From the NCBI RefSeq assembly GCF_000374085.1, contig NZ_KB893547.1, positions 134 through 64,133 of the forward strand: DNA of 64,000 nucleotides, in the 5' to 3' direction. Of this stretch, positions 43,375 to 52,593 are shown in pieces. Below the pieces are notes generated by a model that was not told the origin of the DNA, searched no databases, and saw only the letters and a program-made list of their open reading frames with translations. This DNA is from Spirosoma spitsbergense DSM 19989. Lineage in GTDB: Bacteria > Bacteroidota > Bacteroidia > Cytophagales > Spirosomataceae. Within the stretch, counting starts at the first letter, position 1. Each line of letters begins with the position of its first letter. A program made the position numbers and the translations under genes.

Positions 43375-45522
43375 CTAAACAAGCGTCTTTCTGCCTGCGC
43401 GTTCCCGCAGCGTCGCAGTAGGCCGGAATCGTTCACCGTACGTATCGGCCAGCCGGTCCAGCGTTGTTACGAATGTTTCGATACCAACGAAGTCTACAAA
43501 AGACAAAGCACCACCAGTGTACGCCGGGAAACCCCAGCCAAGAATAGAGCCAATGTCGGCATCCAGTTTGGTGCGGACAACATTTTCCTCCAGGCATCGA
43601 ACGGCTTCGATGGCCTGCCGGTAAAGCAGACGCGTTTTTACTTCCTCCAGCGTAGGTTGCTGTTCTGCCTGCGGAAAAAGAGTCTGTAAACCCGGCCATA
43701 GTTTCTTGCTTCGGTCATCAGCGTAGTCGTAGAAACCTGCTCTCGCTTTTTTACCCGTTCGCCCGAGGTCAACGAATGTTTTGGATACCTGGTAGCGTGT
43801 ATCGTCTTCACGAACAACTCCGTCCTGAACGCCCTGTTCGGCAATTTTGTAGACAAGATCCAGGGCCACTTCGTCCGTAACGGCCAGGGGGCCAACGGGC
43901 ATACCGGCATCTTTACCCCCGTTTTCGATGAGCACCGGATTCACTCCCTCTTTGAGCATCTCCATGCCCTCTGCCGAGTAAGTGCCAAAACAGCGCGAGG
44001 TGTAGAAGCCCCGCGCATCGTTGACAACGATTGGGGTTTTTCGAATCTTGCGGACGTAATCCATCGCAACGGCTAGAGCATATTCGGACGTGTGTTGCCC
44101 CACGATGATTTCGACCAGTGCCATCTTATCGACTGGTGAAAAGAAGTGAATGCCAATGAAATTCTCTAGCCGGGCCGAAGCCTGTGCCAGCCCGCTGATG
44201 GGTAGGCTAGAGGTGTTGGAGGCAAATACGCCACCGGTCGCCAGCATCGGTTCAGCATCTTTTGTCACCTGTGCCTTGAGCGCACGGTTTTCAAAAACGG
44301 CTTCGATGATGAGGTCGCAACCCTGTAAATCCTGCACCGAATCGGTCGGCTTTATTCGATTCAAAATGCCTTCTACCTTGCCGGGATCTACTTTACCGCG
44401 TTCAACGCCTTTCTGGAGCAACTGCCGTGAATAGTCTTTTCCCTTTTCGGCAGCCTCTGTCGATATGTCTTTTAGAACGATCTCGATACCCGCCTGTGCT
44501 GAGACATATGCGATGCCCGCACCCATGAGACCTGCTCCCAGAACCCCCACCTTCTTCACGTCCGTTTTGGGTACCTCTTTTGGGCGGCTGATTCCCTTGT
44601 TGGCTTCGTTCATACCCAAAAAGAGAGTCTGAATCATGTTTTTCGCCACCTTAGACGTAGCCACCTGCACAAAATACCGGGCTTCGATCATGATTGCGCG
44701 GTCCATATTTACCTGTAAGCCTTCATACACACAGGCCATAATAGCGAGTGGGGCGGGATAGTTACCTTTGGTTTTTTCCATCAGCATGGCCGTTCCGGCC
44801 CCAAAGGTTTGGGCACCTACTGCACTCTGAACGTTCCCGCCAGGCACCTTGAAATTGTCTTTGCCAACGATTTTTCCCGTCTTACGGTCAATTTCGTCCC
44901 AGGGGCGAAGGGGTGTGGGGTTGGCGGCAATCCAGGCTTTCGCCTTCGTCATCATATCGTCCGGGCTGTCGGCAATCTCATCGACCATACCCAGTTTGAG
45001 GGCTTCGGGCACCCCTGCTTTTTTGCCTTCCAGCATCAGCGACAGGGCCGCCTGTATGCCAATCATGCGGGGGAGTCGTTGTGTACCACCCCCGCCCGGC
45101 AAGAGACCGATGGTTACTTCGACTAAACCAATAACAGACTTTGGGCTGTTGAGGGCAATGCGATGATGGCAGGCTAAGCAGATTTCATAGCCACCACCCA
45201 GAGCTGTGCCATTCATAGCGGCTACGATCGGCTTTCCGGACGTTTCCATCCGGCGAAAAATACGGTTCAGTTCCGCCGTAACCTTCAGCATTTCGGCCGG
45301 GTCTTTGTCGTTATTCCGCAGGATCATTTTCAGGTCGGCACCCGCCACAAACTCTGGTTTTGCCGAGGTGATGATGATACCCTTCACCGATTCATCGGCA
45401 AAAGCCTGCTCCAGAGCGGCTTCAAACTGTGGTATCGACTCATCATTCAGGACATTCATGGGCGAGGAGGTCATGGCCCAGGTAATGATAGCGATGTTTT
45501 GGTCGAGGGAGTAGTTTATCAT
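43375..45522 (-). CDS. fadB: Fatty-acid oxidation multifunctional enzyme (enoyl-CoA hydratase / 3-hydroxyacyl-CoA dehydrogenase)
   Basis: 715 residues. The N-terminal crotonase domain (about 1-190) has AGADLKMIL (oxyanion hole) and the catalytic Glu region MNGTALGGGYEICLACHHRIAL and EVTIGLLPGGGGTQRLPR. The dehydrogenase part has VGVLGAGLMGAGIAYVSAQ for NAD, NTSSLPISGL, FIGIHFFSPVDKMALVEII with the catalytic His, and VNDARGFYTSRCF. It does steps 2 and 3 of beta-oxidation. It follows fadA on the same strand, 100 nt apart with a hairpin between, so the two form an operon. Confidence 0.94.
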   Translation of the reverse strand: MINYSLDQNIAIITWAMTSSPMNVLNDESIPQFEAALEQAFADESVKGIIITSAKPEFVAGADLKMILRNNDKDPAEMLKVTAELNRIFRRMETSGKPIVAAMNGTALGGGYEICLACHHRIALNSPKSVIGLVEVTIGLLPGGGGTQRLPRMIGIQAALSLMLEGKKAGVPEALKLGMVDEIADSPDDMMTKAKAWIAANPTPLRPWDEIDRKTGKIVGKDNFKVPGGNVQSAVGAQTFGAGTAMLMEKTKGNYPAPLAIMACVYEGLQVNMDRAIMIEARYFVQVATSKVAKNMIQTLFLGMNEANKGISRPKEVPKTDVKKVGVLGAGLMGAGIAYVSAQAGIEIVLKDISTEAAEKGKDYSRQLLQKGVERGKVDPGKVEGILNRIKPTDSVQDLQGCDLIIEAVFENRALKAQVTKDAEPMLATGGVFASNTSSLPISGLAQASARLENFIGIHFFSPVDKMALVEIIVGQHTSEYALAVAMDYVRKIRKTPIVVNDARGFYTSRCFGTYSAEGMEMLKEGVNPVLIENGGKDAGMPVGPLAVTDEVALDLVYKIAEQGVQDGVVREDDTRYQVSKTFVDLGRTGKKARAGFYDYADDRSKKLWPGLQTLFPQAEQQPTLEEVKTRLLYRQAIEAVRCLEENVVRTKLDADIGSILGWGFPAYTGGALSFVDFVGIETFVTTLDRLADTYGERFRPTATLRERAGRKTLV

Positions 45523-45551
45523 GGTTGGTAATTGTCACTGGTTAGCATTAA

Positions 45552-45617
45552 CATGGTCATTGGTTGTCATTTACTGCCGTTGGTAGCATGCAACAGAAAT
45601 GAGAGCCAGTGACCATG
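45552..45617. repeat. Inverted repeat between fadA and fadB
   Basis: CATGGTCATTGGTTGTCATT (from 45552) and AAATGAGAGCCAGTGACCAT (from 45597) pair over 21 positions with 18 matches; two of the mismatches are G-T. It resembles the GGTCATT repeat between the SusC and SusD genes. Confidence 0.65.
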
Positions 45618-45622
45618 AACGA

Positions 45623-46834
45623 CTAAAAATTGATCTGTTCAAAAATAGTGGCAATGCCCATGCCGCCCCCGATACAGAGGGTTGCCAGGCCGAACTGCTT
45701 GCCGGAGCGTTCGAGTTCGTCGATGAGAGTAGCCGAAATGATGGCTCCGGTAGCACCCAGTGGATGACCGAGGGCAATGGCTCCTCCGTTAACGTTCAGC
45801 TGGCTGTGATCGACTCCGAACTCGTCCATGAAGAGAAGAGGTATGGCCGCGAAGGCTTCGTTGACCTCAAACAGATCAATGTCGCTGATGGTCATACCGG
45901 CTCGTTTGAGTACTTTGTGAGTGGCCGGAATGGGTCCGGTGAGCATAATGGTCGGCTCCGAACCAACAATGGCGAAGGCCTTGATCCGGGCACGGGGTTT
46001 CAGGCCGGATTTTTCGCCAAATGCTTTGCTGCCAATTAGTACGCCAGCGGCTCCGTCAACAATCTGAGACGAGTTACCGGCGTGGTGAACGTGATTTATT
46101 GTATCGAACTGGGCATATTTGAGCAGGGCCAGGGCATCTAATCCCATCTGCCCCAGGGCAGCAAAGGCTGGTTTGAGTTTTCCCAAACTTTCCACTGTGG
46201 TGCCGGGTCGGACGCCTTCGTCGCGGTCGAGCAGGGTCATACCGATATCGTCTTTTATAGGAACCAGCGTTCGGGCAAACCGATTCCCGGCCTGAGCGTC
46301 CACGGCCCGGCGGTATGATTCGGCCGCAAAGGTGTCTACATCCTGGCGGGAGTAGCCGTATTTGGTCGCAATCAAATCGGCCGAAATGCCCTGCGGTACA
46401 ATCTTATGCCGGGCCACGATCTGTGGATTCATGAACAGCGCACCCCCATCGGACCCCATCGGCACCCGCGACATGGACTCTACGCCCCCGGCCACGATGG
46501 CATCTACCTGCCCCGACATCACATAAGCACCTGCCATGTTGATCGCTTCCAGGCCGGATGAGCAGTAGCGGTTGAGTTGTACGCCTGCCACAGACTCGGC
46601 ATACCCTGCTTCCAGTGCGGCAGTACGGGCTATATCGGCCCCCTGCTCGCCAATGGGCGTAACGCAACCCATAATTATATCGTCTACCAGGGCGGTATCG
46701 AGCTGATTGCGGTCGCGGATTTCGCGTAGTACTGTGGTCAGGAGTTGAATGGGTTGCACATCGTGCAGGGCACCGTCGCTTTTGCCCCGACCACGCGGTG
46801 TTCTGACGGCATCGTAAATGAAGGCTTCGGCCAT
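45623..46834 (-). CDS. fadA: Acetyl-CoA C-acyltransferase (3-ketoacyl-CoA thiolase)
   Basis: 403 residues. Nucleophile Cys91 in VQLNRYCSSGLEAINMAG, His in NGGAIALGHPLGATGA, and the second Cys in ATLCIGGGMGIA. Opening AFIYDAVRTPRGRGKSDGAL is typical of degradative thiolases. It makes the last cut of beta-oxidation. First gene of the fadA-fadB operon, with a good promoter and a 14-bp palindrome upstream. Confidence 0.95.
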   Translation of the reverse strand: MAEAFIYDAVRTPRGRGKSDGALHDVQPIQLLTTVLREIRDRNQLDTALVDDIIMGCVTPIGEQGADIARTAALEAGYAESVAGVQLNRYCSSGLEAINMAGAYVMSGQVDAIVAGGVESMSRVPMGSDGGALFMNPQIVARHKIVPQGISADLIATKYGYSRQDVDTFAAESYRRAVDAQAGNRFARTLVPIKDDIGMTLLDRDEGVRPGTTVESLGKLKPAFAALGQMGLDALALLKYAQFDTINHVHHAGNSSQIVDGAAGVLIGSKAFGEKSGLKPRARIKAFAIVGSEPTIMLTGPIPATHKVLKRAGMTISDIDLFEVNEAFAAIPLLFMDEFGVDHSQLNVNGGAIALGHPLGATGAIISATLIDELERSGKQFGLATLCIGGGMGIATIFEQINF

Positions 46835-46855
46835 AATTTTGTTGACGAAAAATTA

Positions 46856-46869
46856 GTATGCATGCATAC
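46856..46869. promoter_or_regulatory. 14-bp perfect palindrome at the fadA promoter
   Basis: GTATGCATGCATAC lies between the -7 box (46884-46891) and the fadA start, just downstream of the expected transcription start. A perfect palindrome in this place suits a repressor such as a TetR-type fatty-acid sensor, but the regulator is not known. Confidence 0.55.
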
Positions 46870-46883
46870 GGTTTCCAATCGAA

Positions 46884-46914
46884 CAAAAGTACGGGCAAAA
46901 TCTGAACGGGGCAA
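46884..46914 (-). promoter_or_regulatory. Promoter of the fadA-fadB operon
   Basis: Minus strand: -33 TTG (46912-46914), 20-nt spacer, -7 box TACTTTTG (46884-46891), an exact TAnnTTTG. Expected start near 46877. Confidence 0.7.
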
Positions 46915-46933
46915 CAGGCTCAGAAAAGACAGC

Positions 46934-47968
46934 CTATTGGTTGACTTTCTCCCAGATCAGGTCAGTAATACGTTGCATGCCTGCATCGTTGGGGTGGGCT
47001 GCTACACCGCCATTAGCATACTGACTGGCAAAATACTGGCCCTGGTCCACCATAGAACTCAAATCGACCAGTGTCATTCCTTTCTCGGCAATTATCTTTC
47101 GGATCACGGCATCCGTTTGCGGTTTGTTCCAAACACTGGTAGTCGTCACGATCCTGACAGGTTGCCCGCCACTGAGTTGAATAATCCGGTCAATAAACTG
47201 GCGGAACTGACCCTCTAAATTACGTAACGGCACATCACCATCCGATACGTTCTCCCCAATCCGAATCACGATCAGATCCGGCTTAAACGTCTGAACTGGT
47301 TCATCAAACTCATCCATGACATAGGTAGGTTTGCCAAAGTTGAGTTCAAGTCCGGTACCTGCCTGTAGCCGCAGCGTGGTGGCAGGGTTAATCGTTTGGA
47401 GTCGGGCCATGAGTAGGTGGACAAAGTCTTTGTCGAGTGCCGAAGCGGCCATGCCGTTGGAGTTGGTCCAGCCCAGTTCAGTAGCGGGTCCGTGAAACAT
47501 GATACTGTTACCAATGACCAGCAATCGTCTGAAATAAGGAGTAAAGCTGCCCTTAACTACGGAGGAGTATGTCTGATTTAGACGAACACGTGCTGAAATG
47601 TCTATTTTATTATTAACCGGAACCTGACTCCCCGCGGTCCAGGTATTTCCGTTATCTGTCGAATACTCCAAAACGGCTCCGGCTGGTAAACTGGAAGCAA
47701 CAACTTTTACGGTTTCACCGAAAGGCACCACCCGCGCAGAGGACTCAAAAGACGGCGTCTGTAAGGTAGTGGACGGCGGTGGGGGCGGGGGCGGATTCAA
47801 TTCCGCTGCGGTCAAACGCCGGATGCTGAGCTGCACACAAGAGGGACAGTTTGTGTTTTGTGCAGAAACAGTGGAGACAAACAGCGTTCCAAACAAACCC
47901 AGGATAGCCCACTGCAAGTAAATGAGGACCCTAAACCGAAAAAGCATATTATTCACCACGACAGGCAT
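46934..47968 (-). CDS. Secreted SGNH/GDSL hydrolase (copy 1)
   Basis: 344 residues from ATG 47968; the longer frame needs a TTG and has no sense. Signal peptide RVLIYLQWAILGLFGTLFVS. A chitobiase-C-like beta domain follows (SSLPAGAVLEYSTDNGNTW), then an SGNH esterase domain: LLVIGNSIMFHGP (Ser), VIRIGENVSDGD (Gly/Asn region), and AAHPNDAGMQRI (His). It likely removes acyl groups from a polysaccharide. It is a tandem paralog of 48210-49340, with a nearly identical SGNH part, and lies beside an O-acetylation pair. Confidence 0.8.
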   Translation of the reverse strand: MPVVVNNMLFRFRVLIYLQWAILGLFGTLFVSTVSAQNTNCPSCVQLSIRRLTAAELNPPPPPPPSTTLQTPSFESSARVVPFGETVKVVASSLPAGAVLEYSTDNGNTWTAGSQVPVNNKIDISARVRLNQTYSSVVKGSFTPYFRRLLVIGNSIMFHGPATELGWTNSNGMAASALDKDFVHLLMARLQTINPATTLRLQAGTGLELNFGKPTYVMDEFDEPVQTFKPDLIVIRIGENVSDGDVPLRNLEGQFRQFIDRIIQLSGGQPVRIVTTTSVWNKPQTDAVIRKIIAEKGMTLVDLSSMVDQGQYFASQYANGGVAAHPNDAGMQRITDLIWEKVNQ

Positions 47969-48209
47969 AATTGTTAGTTGGAATAATGGGGGCCAAAATT
48001 GTGCCAATCTCTTAAAACCAGCGGACGCGTTTGATTCTGTACAATATTTTTTTTTAGACAAACCACAAATAACAAACTAGTAGTCAATTATTTATTACGC
48101 CACTCAGCATAGATAAAGATACAATACAGTTTTGTTTTTACCAGTATGTCAAACGCCGAACGCACAGCATACGGGTTACCTGCACACTAATGAATTTATT
48201 CATGGGTAG

Positions 48210-49340
48210 CTACTGTATCTTATCCCAGATCATATCCGAAATACGTTGCATACCTACGTCACCGGGGTGGGCTGCAACGCCTTTGTTGGCATACTGCCCC
48301 GCGAAATATTGACTTTGCCCTACCATACAACCCAAATCAACCAGCGTCAGGCCTTTTTCGGCAATCACTTTTCGGATTACAGCATCGGTCTGGGGTTTCT
48401 CCCAAACACTGGTGGTTGTTACTATCTTAACGGGTTGCCCGCTACTGAGCTGAATGAGCCGGTCGATAAACTGGCGAAACTGACCCTCAAATTTCCGGGT
48501 TTGCACCTCCCCGTCCGATACGTTCTCCCCAATTCGAATAACAATCAGGTCGGGTTTGAACGTCTGCATTGGCGCATCGAACTCGTCCATTAGGTAGGTG
48601 GGTTTGCCAAAGTCGAGTTCGAGCCCGGTGCCCGCCTGGAGTTGCAGCGTGGTGGCAGGATTAATCGTTTGGAGTCGGGTCGTGAGCAGGTGTACGAAGT
48701 CTTTTTCCGGGGCCGATGCCGCCATGCCATTCGAGTTGGTCCAGCCCAAGTTGAGAGCCGGTCCGTGAAACATGATGCTGTTGCCAATGACCAGCAGCCG
48801 TTTGTAAAAAAGCGAAAATACAGCCGCCCGGCTACCGGAAACCTTATCGCCTACCCGTAACCGGGTTAGAACCCGCGCGCCGGTTGTGAGGGTAAATTGC
48901 TGGCCTGTTTGCCAGTTATTTCCATTATCTGTCGAATACTCATACATGGCTCCCGGAGGAAGCGAATCGGCTGCCAGTTTGACGATAGTGCTAAAATAAA
49001 AATTGCCCCCGTTGGGCGAAAAAGCAGGCGGTTTGATTGCTAGTGTATCCACCTTTGTGGCGGCAGTTGATGTGGTGCTGGTTCCGGGCGACGTGGTAGC
49101 ACTTCCAGGCGATGTGGTAGTACTGGTACCGGGTGACGTGGTAGTACTTCCAGGCGATGTGGTGCAGGAACAGGCCGACGATGATGCGGGGGGAGTAATC
49201 ACTACGGGTGGAATAATATTCCCGACGGATGCCGGGTATTCTCTGGTGCAACTGTTTACGGCCAGGACAAGCAGTAAAATAGCAGCGACCGATTTACTGA
49301 TATCAAAAAGTAACTGATTCCATTTTTGTCGGCTACGCAT
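48210..49340 (-). CDS. SGNH/GDSL hydrolase, lipoprotein (copy 2)
   Basis: 376 residues from ATG 49340. Lipoprotein signal with Cys about 31 (LLVLAVNSCTREY). A Ser/Thr/Pro/Gly linker made of STTTSPG repeats (residues about 55-100) leads to a beta domain (LPPGAMYEYSTDNGNNW) and an SGNH domain: LLVIGNSIMFHGP, VIRIGENVSDGE, AAHPGDVGMQRI. Same catalytic residues as copy 1. The linker is surface-exposed and might be glycosylated. Divergent from the MBOAT gene at 49566. Confidence 0.8.
   Translation of the reverse strand: MRSRQKWNQLLFDISKSVAAILLLVLAVNSCTREYPASVGNIIPPVVITPPASSSACSCTTSPGSTTTSPGTSTTTSPGSATTSPGTSTTSTAATKVDTLAIKPPAFSPNGGNFYFSTIVKLAADSLPPGAMYEYSTDNGNNWQTGQQFTLTTGARVLTRLRVGDKVSGSRAAVFSLFYKRLLVIGNSIMFHGPALNLGWTNSNGMAASAPEKDFVHLLTTRLQTINPATTLQLQAGTGLELDFGKPTYLMDEFDAPMQTFKPDLIVIRIGENVSDGEVQTRKFEGQFRQFIDRLIQLSSGQPVKIVTTTSVWEKPQTDAVIRKVIAEKGLTLVDLGCMVGQSQYFAGQYANKGVAAHPGDVGMQRISDMIWDKIQ
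49084..49163. repeat. In-frame 45-bp tandem repeat (STTTSPG linker)
   Basis: A 45-bp unit built of two related parts (CCGGGCGACGTGGTAGCACT and CCAGGCGATGTGGTAGTACT) occurs nearly twice. It is a multiple of three and codes the low-complexity linker of the lipoprotein; length changes would keep the frame. Confidence 0.8.
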
Positions 49341-49565
49341 GATAAAGTCTACATGTATTAACAAGAACTAAAAACTGGTAATCAATCAAAAAAAAGAGGT
49401 AGCCTGACACACTCAAAATAACGAAGTCTGTGTAGCTATAACAACCGTTAGAAAAAAGATGCCTTCTTTTGTATAGAGTCTGACGGCATTATATTATTCT
49501 TGTATAGCCCGGTTGATACGCATGATAAAAACCTATTTCCATACTCTTTCAATATACTCTAAATT

Positions 49566-51005
49566 ATGCTGTTCAGTTCAGCAATTTTTCTGTTTCTTTT
49601 TTTACCCTCCTTTCTACTCATTTATCACCTACTGCCCCAGCAGTGGCGCAATGCCTTTCTGTTTGCCGCTAGTTTGGTTTTTTACGCCTGGGGAGAAGGG
49701 CCGGTGGTGCTGGTGTTATTGCTATCGGCCTCCATCAATTTCATAGCAGGTCGGCTGGTCGAAACCGGACGCCGACGGGGGGGGCTGGCTCTTTCACTGG
49801 CCGGCAGTTTATCGTTACTGTTCTATTATAAGTACGCGTTTTTTCTGGCTGGGTCGGTCGGGTCGCTTGGTGCGATAATGGGTCTTTTCAAGGTTGATAC
49901 TACTGTTTTCTCGGCCATTGCGCTACCCATTGGTATCAGCTTTTACACCTTTCAGGGCATATCGTATACGCTCGATATTTACTGGGGCCGTATCCGGGCG
50001 AATCGTAGTTTTATTGAGTTTGGCGCCTATGTTGCCATGTTTCCGCACCAGATAGCGGGGCCTATTGTTCGGTACGCCGATATTGCTCCCGAACTGGCCC
50101 AGCGTACTGTTACCCTCGAAAAGTTTGGTATTGGAGCCGAACGATTTATCATTGGCCTGGCCAAAAAACTCCTGCTGGCCAATACGTTTGCTGCCGTAGC
50201 CGATACTGTTTTTAACGCCAATCCGGCTACGTATCCGGCCGAAACAGCCTGGCTGGGTGCTGTGGCGTATTCATTACAGATTTATTTTGATTTTTCGGGT
50301 TACTCCGATATGGCCATTGGCCTGGGAAAAATGGTCGGGTTCGATTTCAAAGAGAACTTCAACTATCCCTACTCGGCCCGTTCTATTCAGGACTTCTGGC
50401 GACGGTGGCACATCTCGCTGTCGACCTGGTTTCGGGATTACGTATATATACCGCTGGGGGGCAACCGGGTGGGGCGTGTCCGTACCTACGTTAATCTGTT
50501 TATCGTTTTTTTTGTAACGGGTTTGTGGCATGGTGCCAGCTGGAGTTTCATCGTATGGGGGCTGTATCACGGGGCGTTTCTGGCACTGGAACGGGCGGGT
50601 CTGAGTAAATGGCTGGGACGGGTCTGGCCCCTGTTTTCTCATCTGTACACCTTGCTCATTGTGCTGGTTGGTTGGGTTTTCTTCCGTGCCGATAACCTGT
50701 CGAGTGCCATCGACTATCTGCAAAAAATGGCGGGCATGGGCAAGGTAACGCAAACCATCCTGCCCCTTTCCTACTTCACTACCGTCGAACTCGGACTAAC
50801 GCTGTTGCTGGGTATCATCTTTTCAATGCCGGCTTACCATTTCCTGCATCGGCTGAGAGCACGGATAGAACCTGCGTTCGTTAATTCCATAACTCCTTAC
50901 GTGTTGAGTACGGTTTATATAGTAGGCCTGTTTGGTTTATTTATTGTGTCGGTCATGTACATGGCGGCCAATACCTACAACCCCTTTATCTATTTTCGAT
51001 TTTAA
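49566..51005 (+). CDS. MBOAT family O-acyltransferase (AlgI-like)
   Basis: 479-residue membrane protein with about ten helices. Conserved SFYTFQGISYTLDIYWGRI, MFPHQIAGPIVRY, FDFSGYSDMAIGLGKMVGF, FWRRWHISLSTWFRDYVYIP, and the invariant histidine in FVTGLWHGASWSFIVWG. It moves acetyl groups across the inner membrane for polysaccharide acetylation. The AlgX-like gene starts 2 nt after its stop, so both are translated from one mRNA. Confidence 0.93.
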   Translation: MLFSSAIFLFLFLPSFLLIYHLLPQQWRNAFLFAASLVFYAWGEGPVVLVLLLSASINFIAGRLVETGRRRGGLALSLAGSLSLLFYYKYAFFLAGSVGSLGAIMGLFKVDTTVFSAIALPIGISFYTFQGISYTLDIYWGRIRANRSFIEFGAYVAMFPHQIAGPIVRYADIAPELAQRTVTLEKFGIGAERFIIGLAKKLLLANTFAAVADTVFNANPATYPAETAWLGAVAYSLQIYFDFSGYSDMAIGLGKMVGFDFKENFNYPYSARSIQDFWRRWHISLSTWFRDYVYIPLGGNRVGRVRTYVNLFIVFFVTGLWHGASWSFIVWGLYHGAFLALERAGLSKWLGRVWPLFSHLYTLLIVLVGWVFFRADNLSSAIDYLQKMAGMGKVTQTILPLSYFTTVELGLTLLLGIIFSMPAYHFLHRLRARIEPAFVNSITPYVLSTVYIVGLFGLFIVSVMYMAANTYNPFIYFRF

Positions 51006-51007
51006 CA

Positions 51008-52198
51008 ATGGAATCACTTCGCAAATCTACCGCAACCGTTCGGCAGGCAGGTGAGCCCGAAAAACACCTGGATCAGTCAATAAATCGGGTAGGCAGGTAT
51101 CGTTTTTTTCTGACAGGGATACTTTTTGCCATCTGTCTGGTGCTACCCACCCTCGACCAGTTTTTTAAATTTTCTGCTGCTTTCAAGAGCACCGAAAAGA
51201 ACGTACTTACCCCATTGCCGACGTTTCATTTTCCCCGTGTATTATCGTACATCGGCGGATTCAACCAGTATTATAAAGAAAACTTTGGCTGGCGGAATGC
51301 GCTCTTTTATCAGTATAGCCAATTCAAATACTACGTGCTGGGTGTATCACCACTGCCGCAAAAAGTAGTATTGGGCAAAAACGGTTGGTTTTACCCCGGT
51401 AACGACCTGGCTAATGTTGCCGATCAGCACTTGGGATTACAACCTCTTTCGCCGGAAACGTTAGCACTAATTGCCCGGAAACTCCGGGATAAACAGCAGC
51501 AACTGGCCGCTCAGGGAATAAAATTTTACTTTGTTGTTGCCCCGGACAGCTACAGTATTTATCCCGAAAATTTGCCGGATTACATGCAGGAAGTGTCGGT
51601 AACGTCAAACCTGGACTTGCTCAAAGCGTACCTGACCAACCATACCGACGTCCCGTTTATTGATGTTCGGCCTGCTCTGCTGGCCGCTAAATCGACCCAT
51701 CAGACGTACATGAAAACTGATACGCACTGGAACAATTACGGTTGCCTGATGGCCACAATAGCCATTACTCAGCGTATCCGGCAGGATTTTCCGGCCCTGC
51801 CTAACGCGTCGGAGAAGGACTACACCATCGTGCCTATAAAAGGATATTCGGGTGATCTGGTGGTGATGATGGCGTTGAATCAGGACCTGACCGACTCAAT
51901 AAACTACCACACAATCCCACCGGCCCCTATGAGCTACCGGGAAATCGAACGGATTCCCAATCCGGCGGGCGGGTGGCCGGCGCAGCGGTTTTCGGGTTCC
52001 ATCGCAAAAGCACCAAGTCTGCTGTTTATGGGCGATTCATTTACGTTGACACTGGCAGAAACCATGCCCAGCTACTTTTCAAAAGCTTACATGACGCAAA
52101 GCGACTCGATTCGTACGGATCTCATTCGTTCGGAGAAACCCGAAGTAGTTGTGTTGGAAATTGTTGAACGGAATCTGGCCCGGCTGGTCAATTTATAA
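51008..52198 (+). CDS. AlgX/AlgJ-like (DHHW family) O-acetyltransferase
   Basis: 396 residues. One N-terminal anchor helix (FFLTGILFAICLVLPTL, about 37-55) then a periplasmic SGNH-like domain: NGWFYPGNDLAN, IKFYFVVAPDSYSIYPE, YMKTDTHWNNYGCLMAT (the DxHW motif), and LLFMGDSFTLTLAE with the nucleophile Ser. It takes the acetyl group supplied by the MBOAT protein and puts it on a polysaccharide. The polysaccharide synthesis genes are not in the window. Confidence 0.88.
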   Translation: MESLRKSTATVRQAGEPEKHLDQSINRVGRYRFFLTGILFAICLVLPTLDQFFKFSAAFKSTEKNVLTPLPTFHFPRVLSYIGGFNQYYKENFGWRNALFYQYSQFKYYVLGVSPLPQKVVLGKNGWFYPGNDLANVADQHLGLQPLSPETLALIARKLRDKQQQLAAQGIKFYFVVAPDSYSIYPENLPDYMQEVSVTSNLDLLKAYLTNHTDVPFIDVRPALLAAKSTHQTYMKTDTHWNNYGCLMATIAITQRIRQDFPALPNASEKDYTIVPIKGYSGDLVVMMALNQDLTDSINYHTIPPAPMSYREIERIPNPAGGWPAQRFSGSIAKAPSLLFMGDSFTLTLAETMPSYFSKAYMTQSDSIRTDLIRSEKPEVVVLEIVERNLARLVNL

Positions 52199-52218
52199 AC
52201 CCCATCTGCATCGCCCAT

Positions 52219-52249
52219 CGTTAACGGGTATCTATTTTACCGGTTAACG
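52219..52249 (+). terminator. Terminator-like hairpin after the acetylation pair
   Basis: CGTTAACGGGT (52219-52229) pairs with ACCGGTTAACG (52239-52249), with one mismatch and a 9-nt loop that includes TTTT. Confidence 0.5.
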
Positions 52250-52393
52250 CGTGTACCGCTGGTATGGGTGATAACGCGTTTATCGTTTCTTTTTGCTGGC
52301 CCTGCCAAACAGCGGATGCATTCCCGCAATCGTACCGGATACTAATTTCCTGCCGTCTATTCTTACCGTTTATTGGTTTTGCAGAATTCTCAC

Positions 52394-52423
52394 TTGTTCA
52401 TTTTGTTTTGATTCGTATATTTG
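52394..52423 (+). promoter_or_regulatory. Promoter of the SNF2 helicase gene
   Basis: TTG (52394-52396), a 19-nt spacer and TATATTTG (52416-52423), an exact match to the Bacteroidota -33/-7 pattern. The mRNA would start near 52430, leaving a leader of about 165 nt before the ATG at 52594. Confidence 0.75.
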
Positions 52424-52593
52424 AAATCGTTGACAAATGCGAATTGGTCATAATGTATTCATTATGAGTGCTTTTGCCTGCGTTTCAGGCTATTTGTCAA
52501 TGTCTTTATCCGGTCAATTTTTTTTCCGTACGCGTTCACCTTTTACGGTCGTTCTGGTTGGTCTGAGAGGATTGACGGGGAACGACAGTCTGC

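Larger units (their letters stand above)
52199..52593. other. Gap holding terminator, promoter and a long leader
   Basis: No gene with good composition. It contains a terminator-like hairpin at 52219-52249 and the best promoter match in the window at 52394-52423. Confidence 0.55.
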
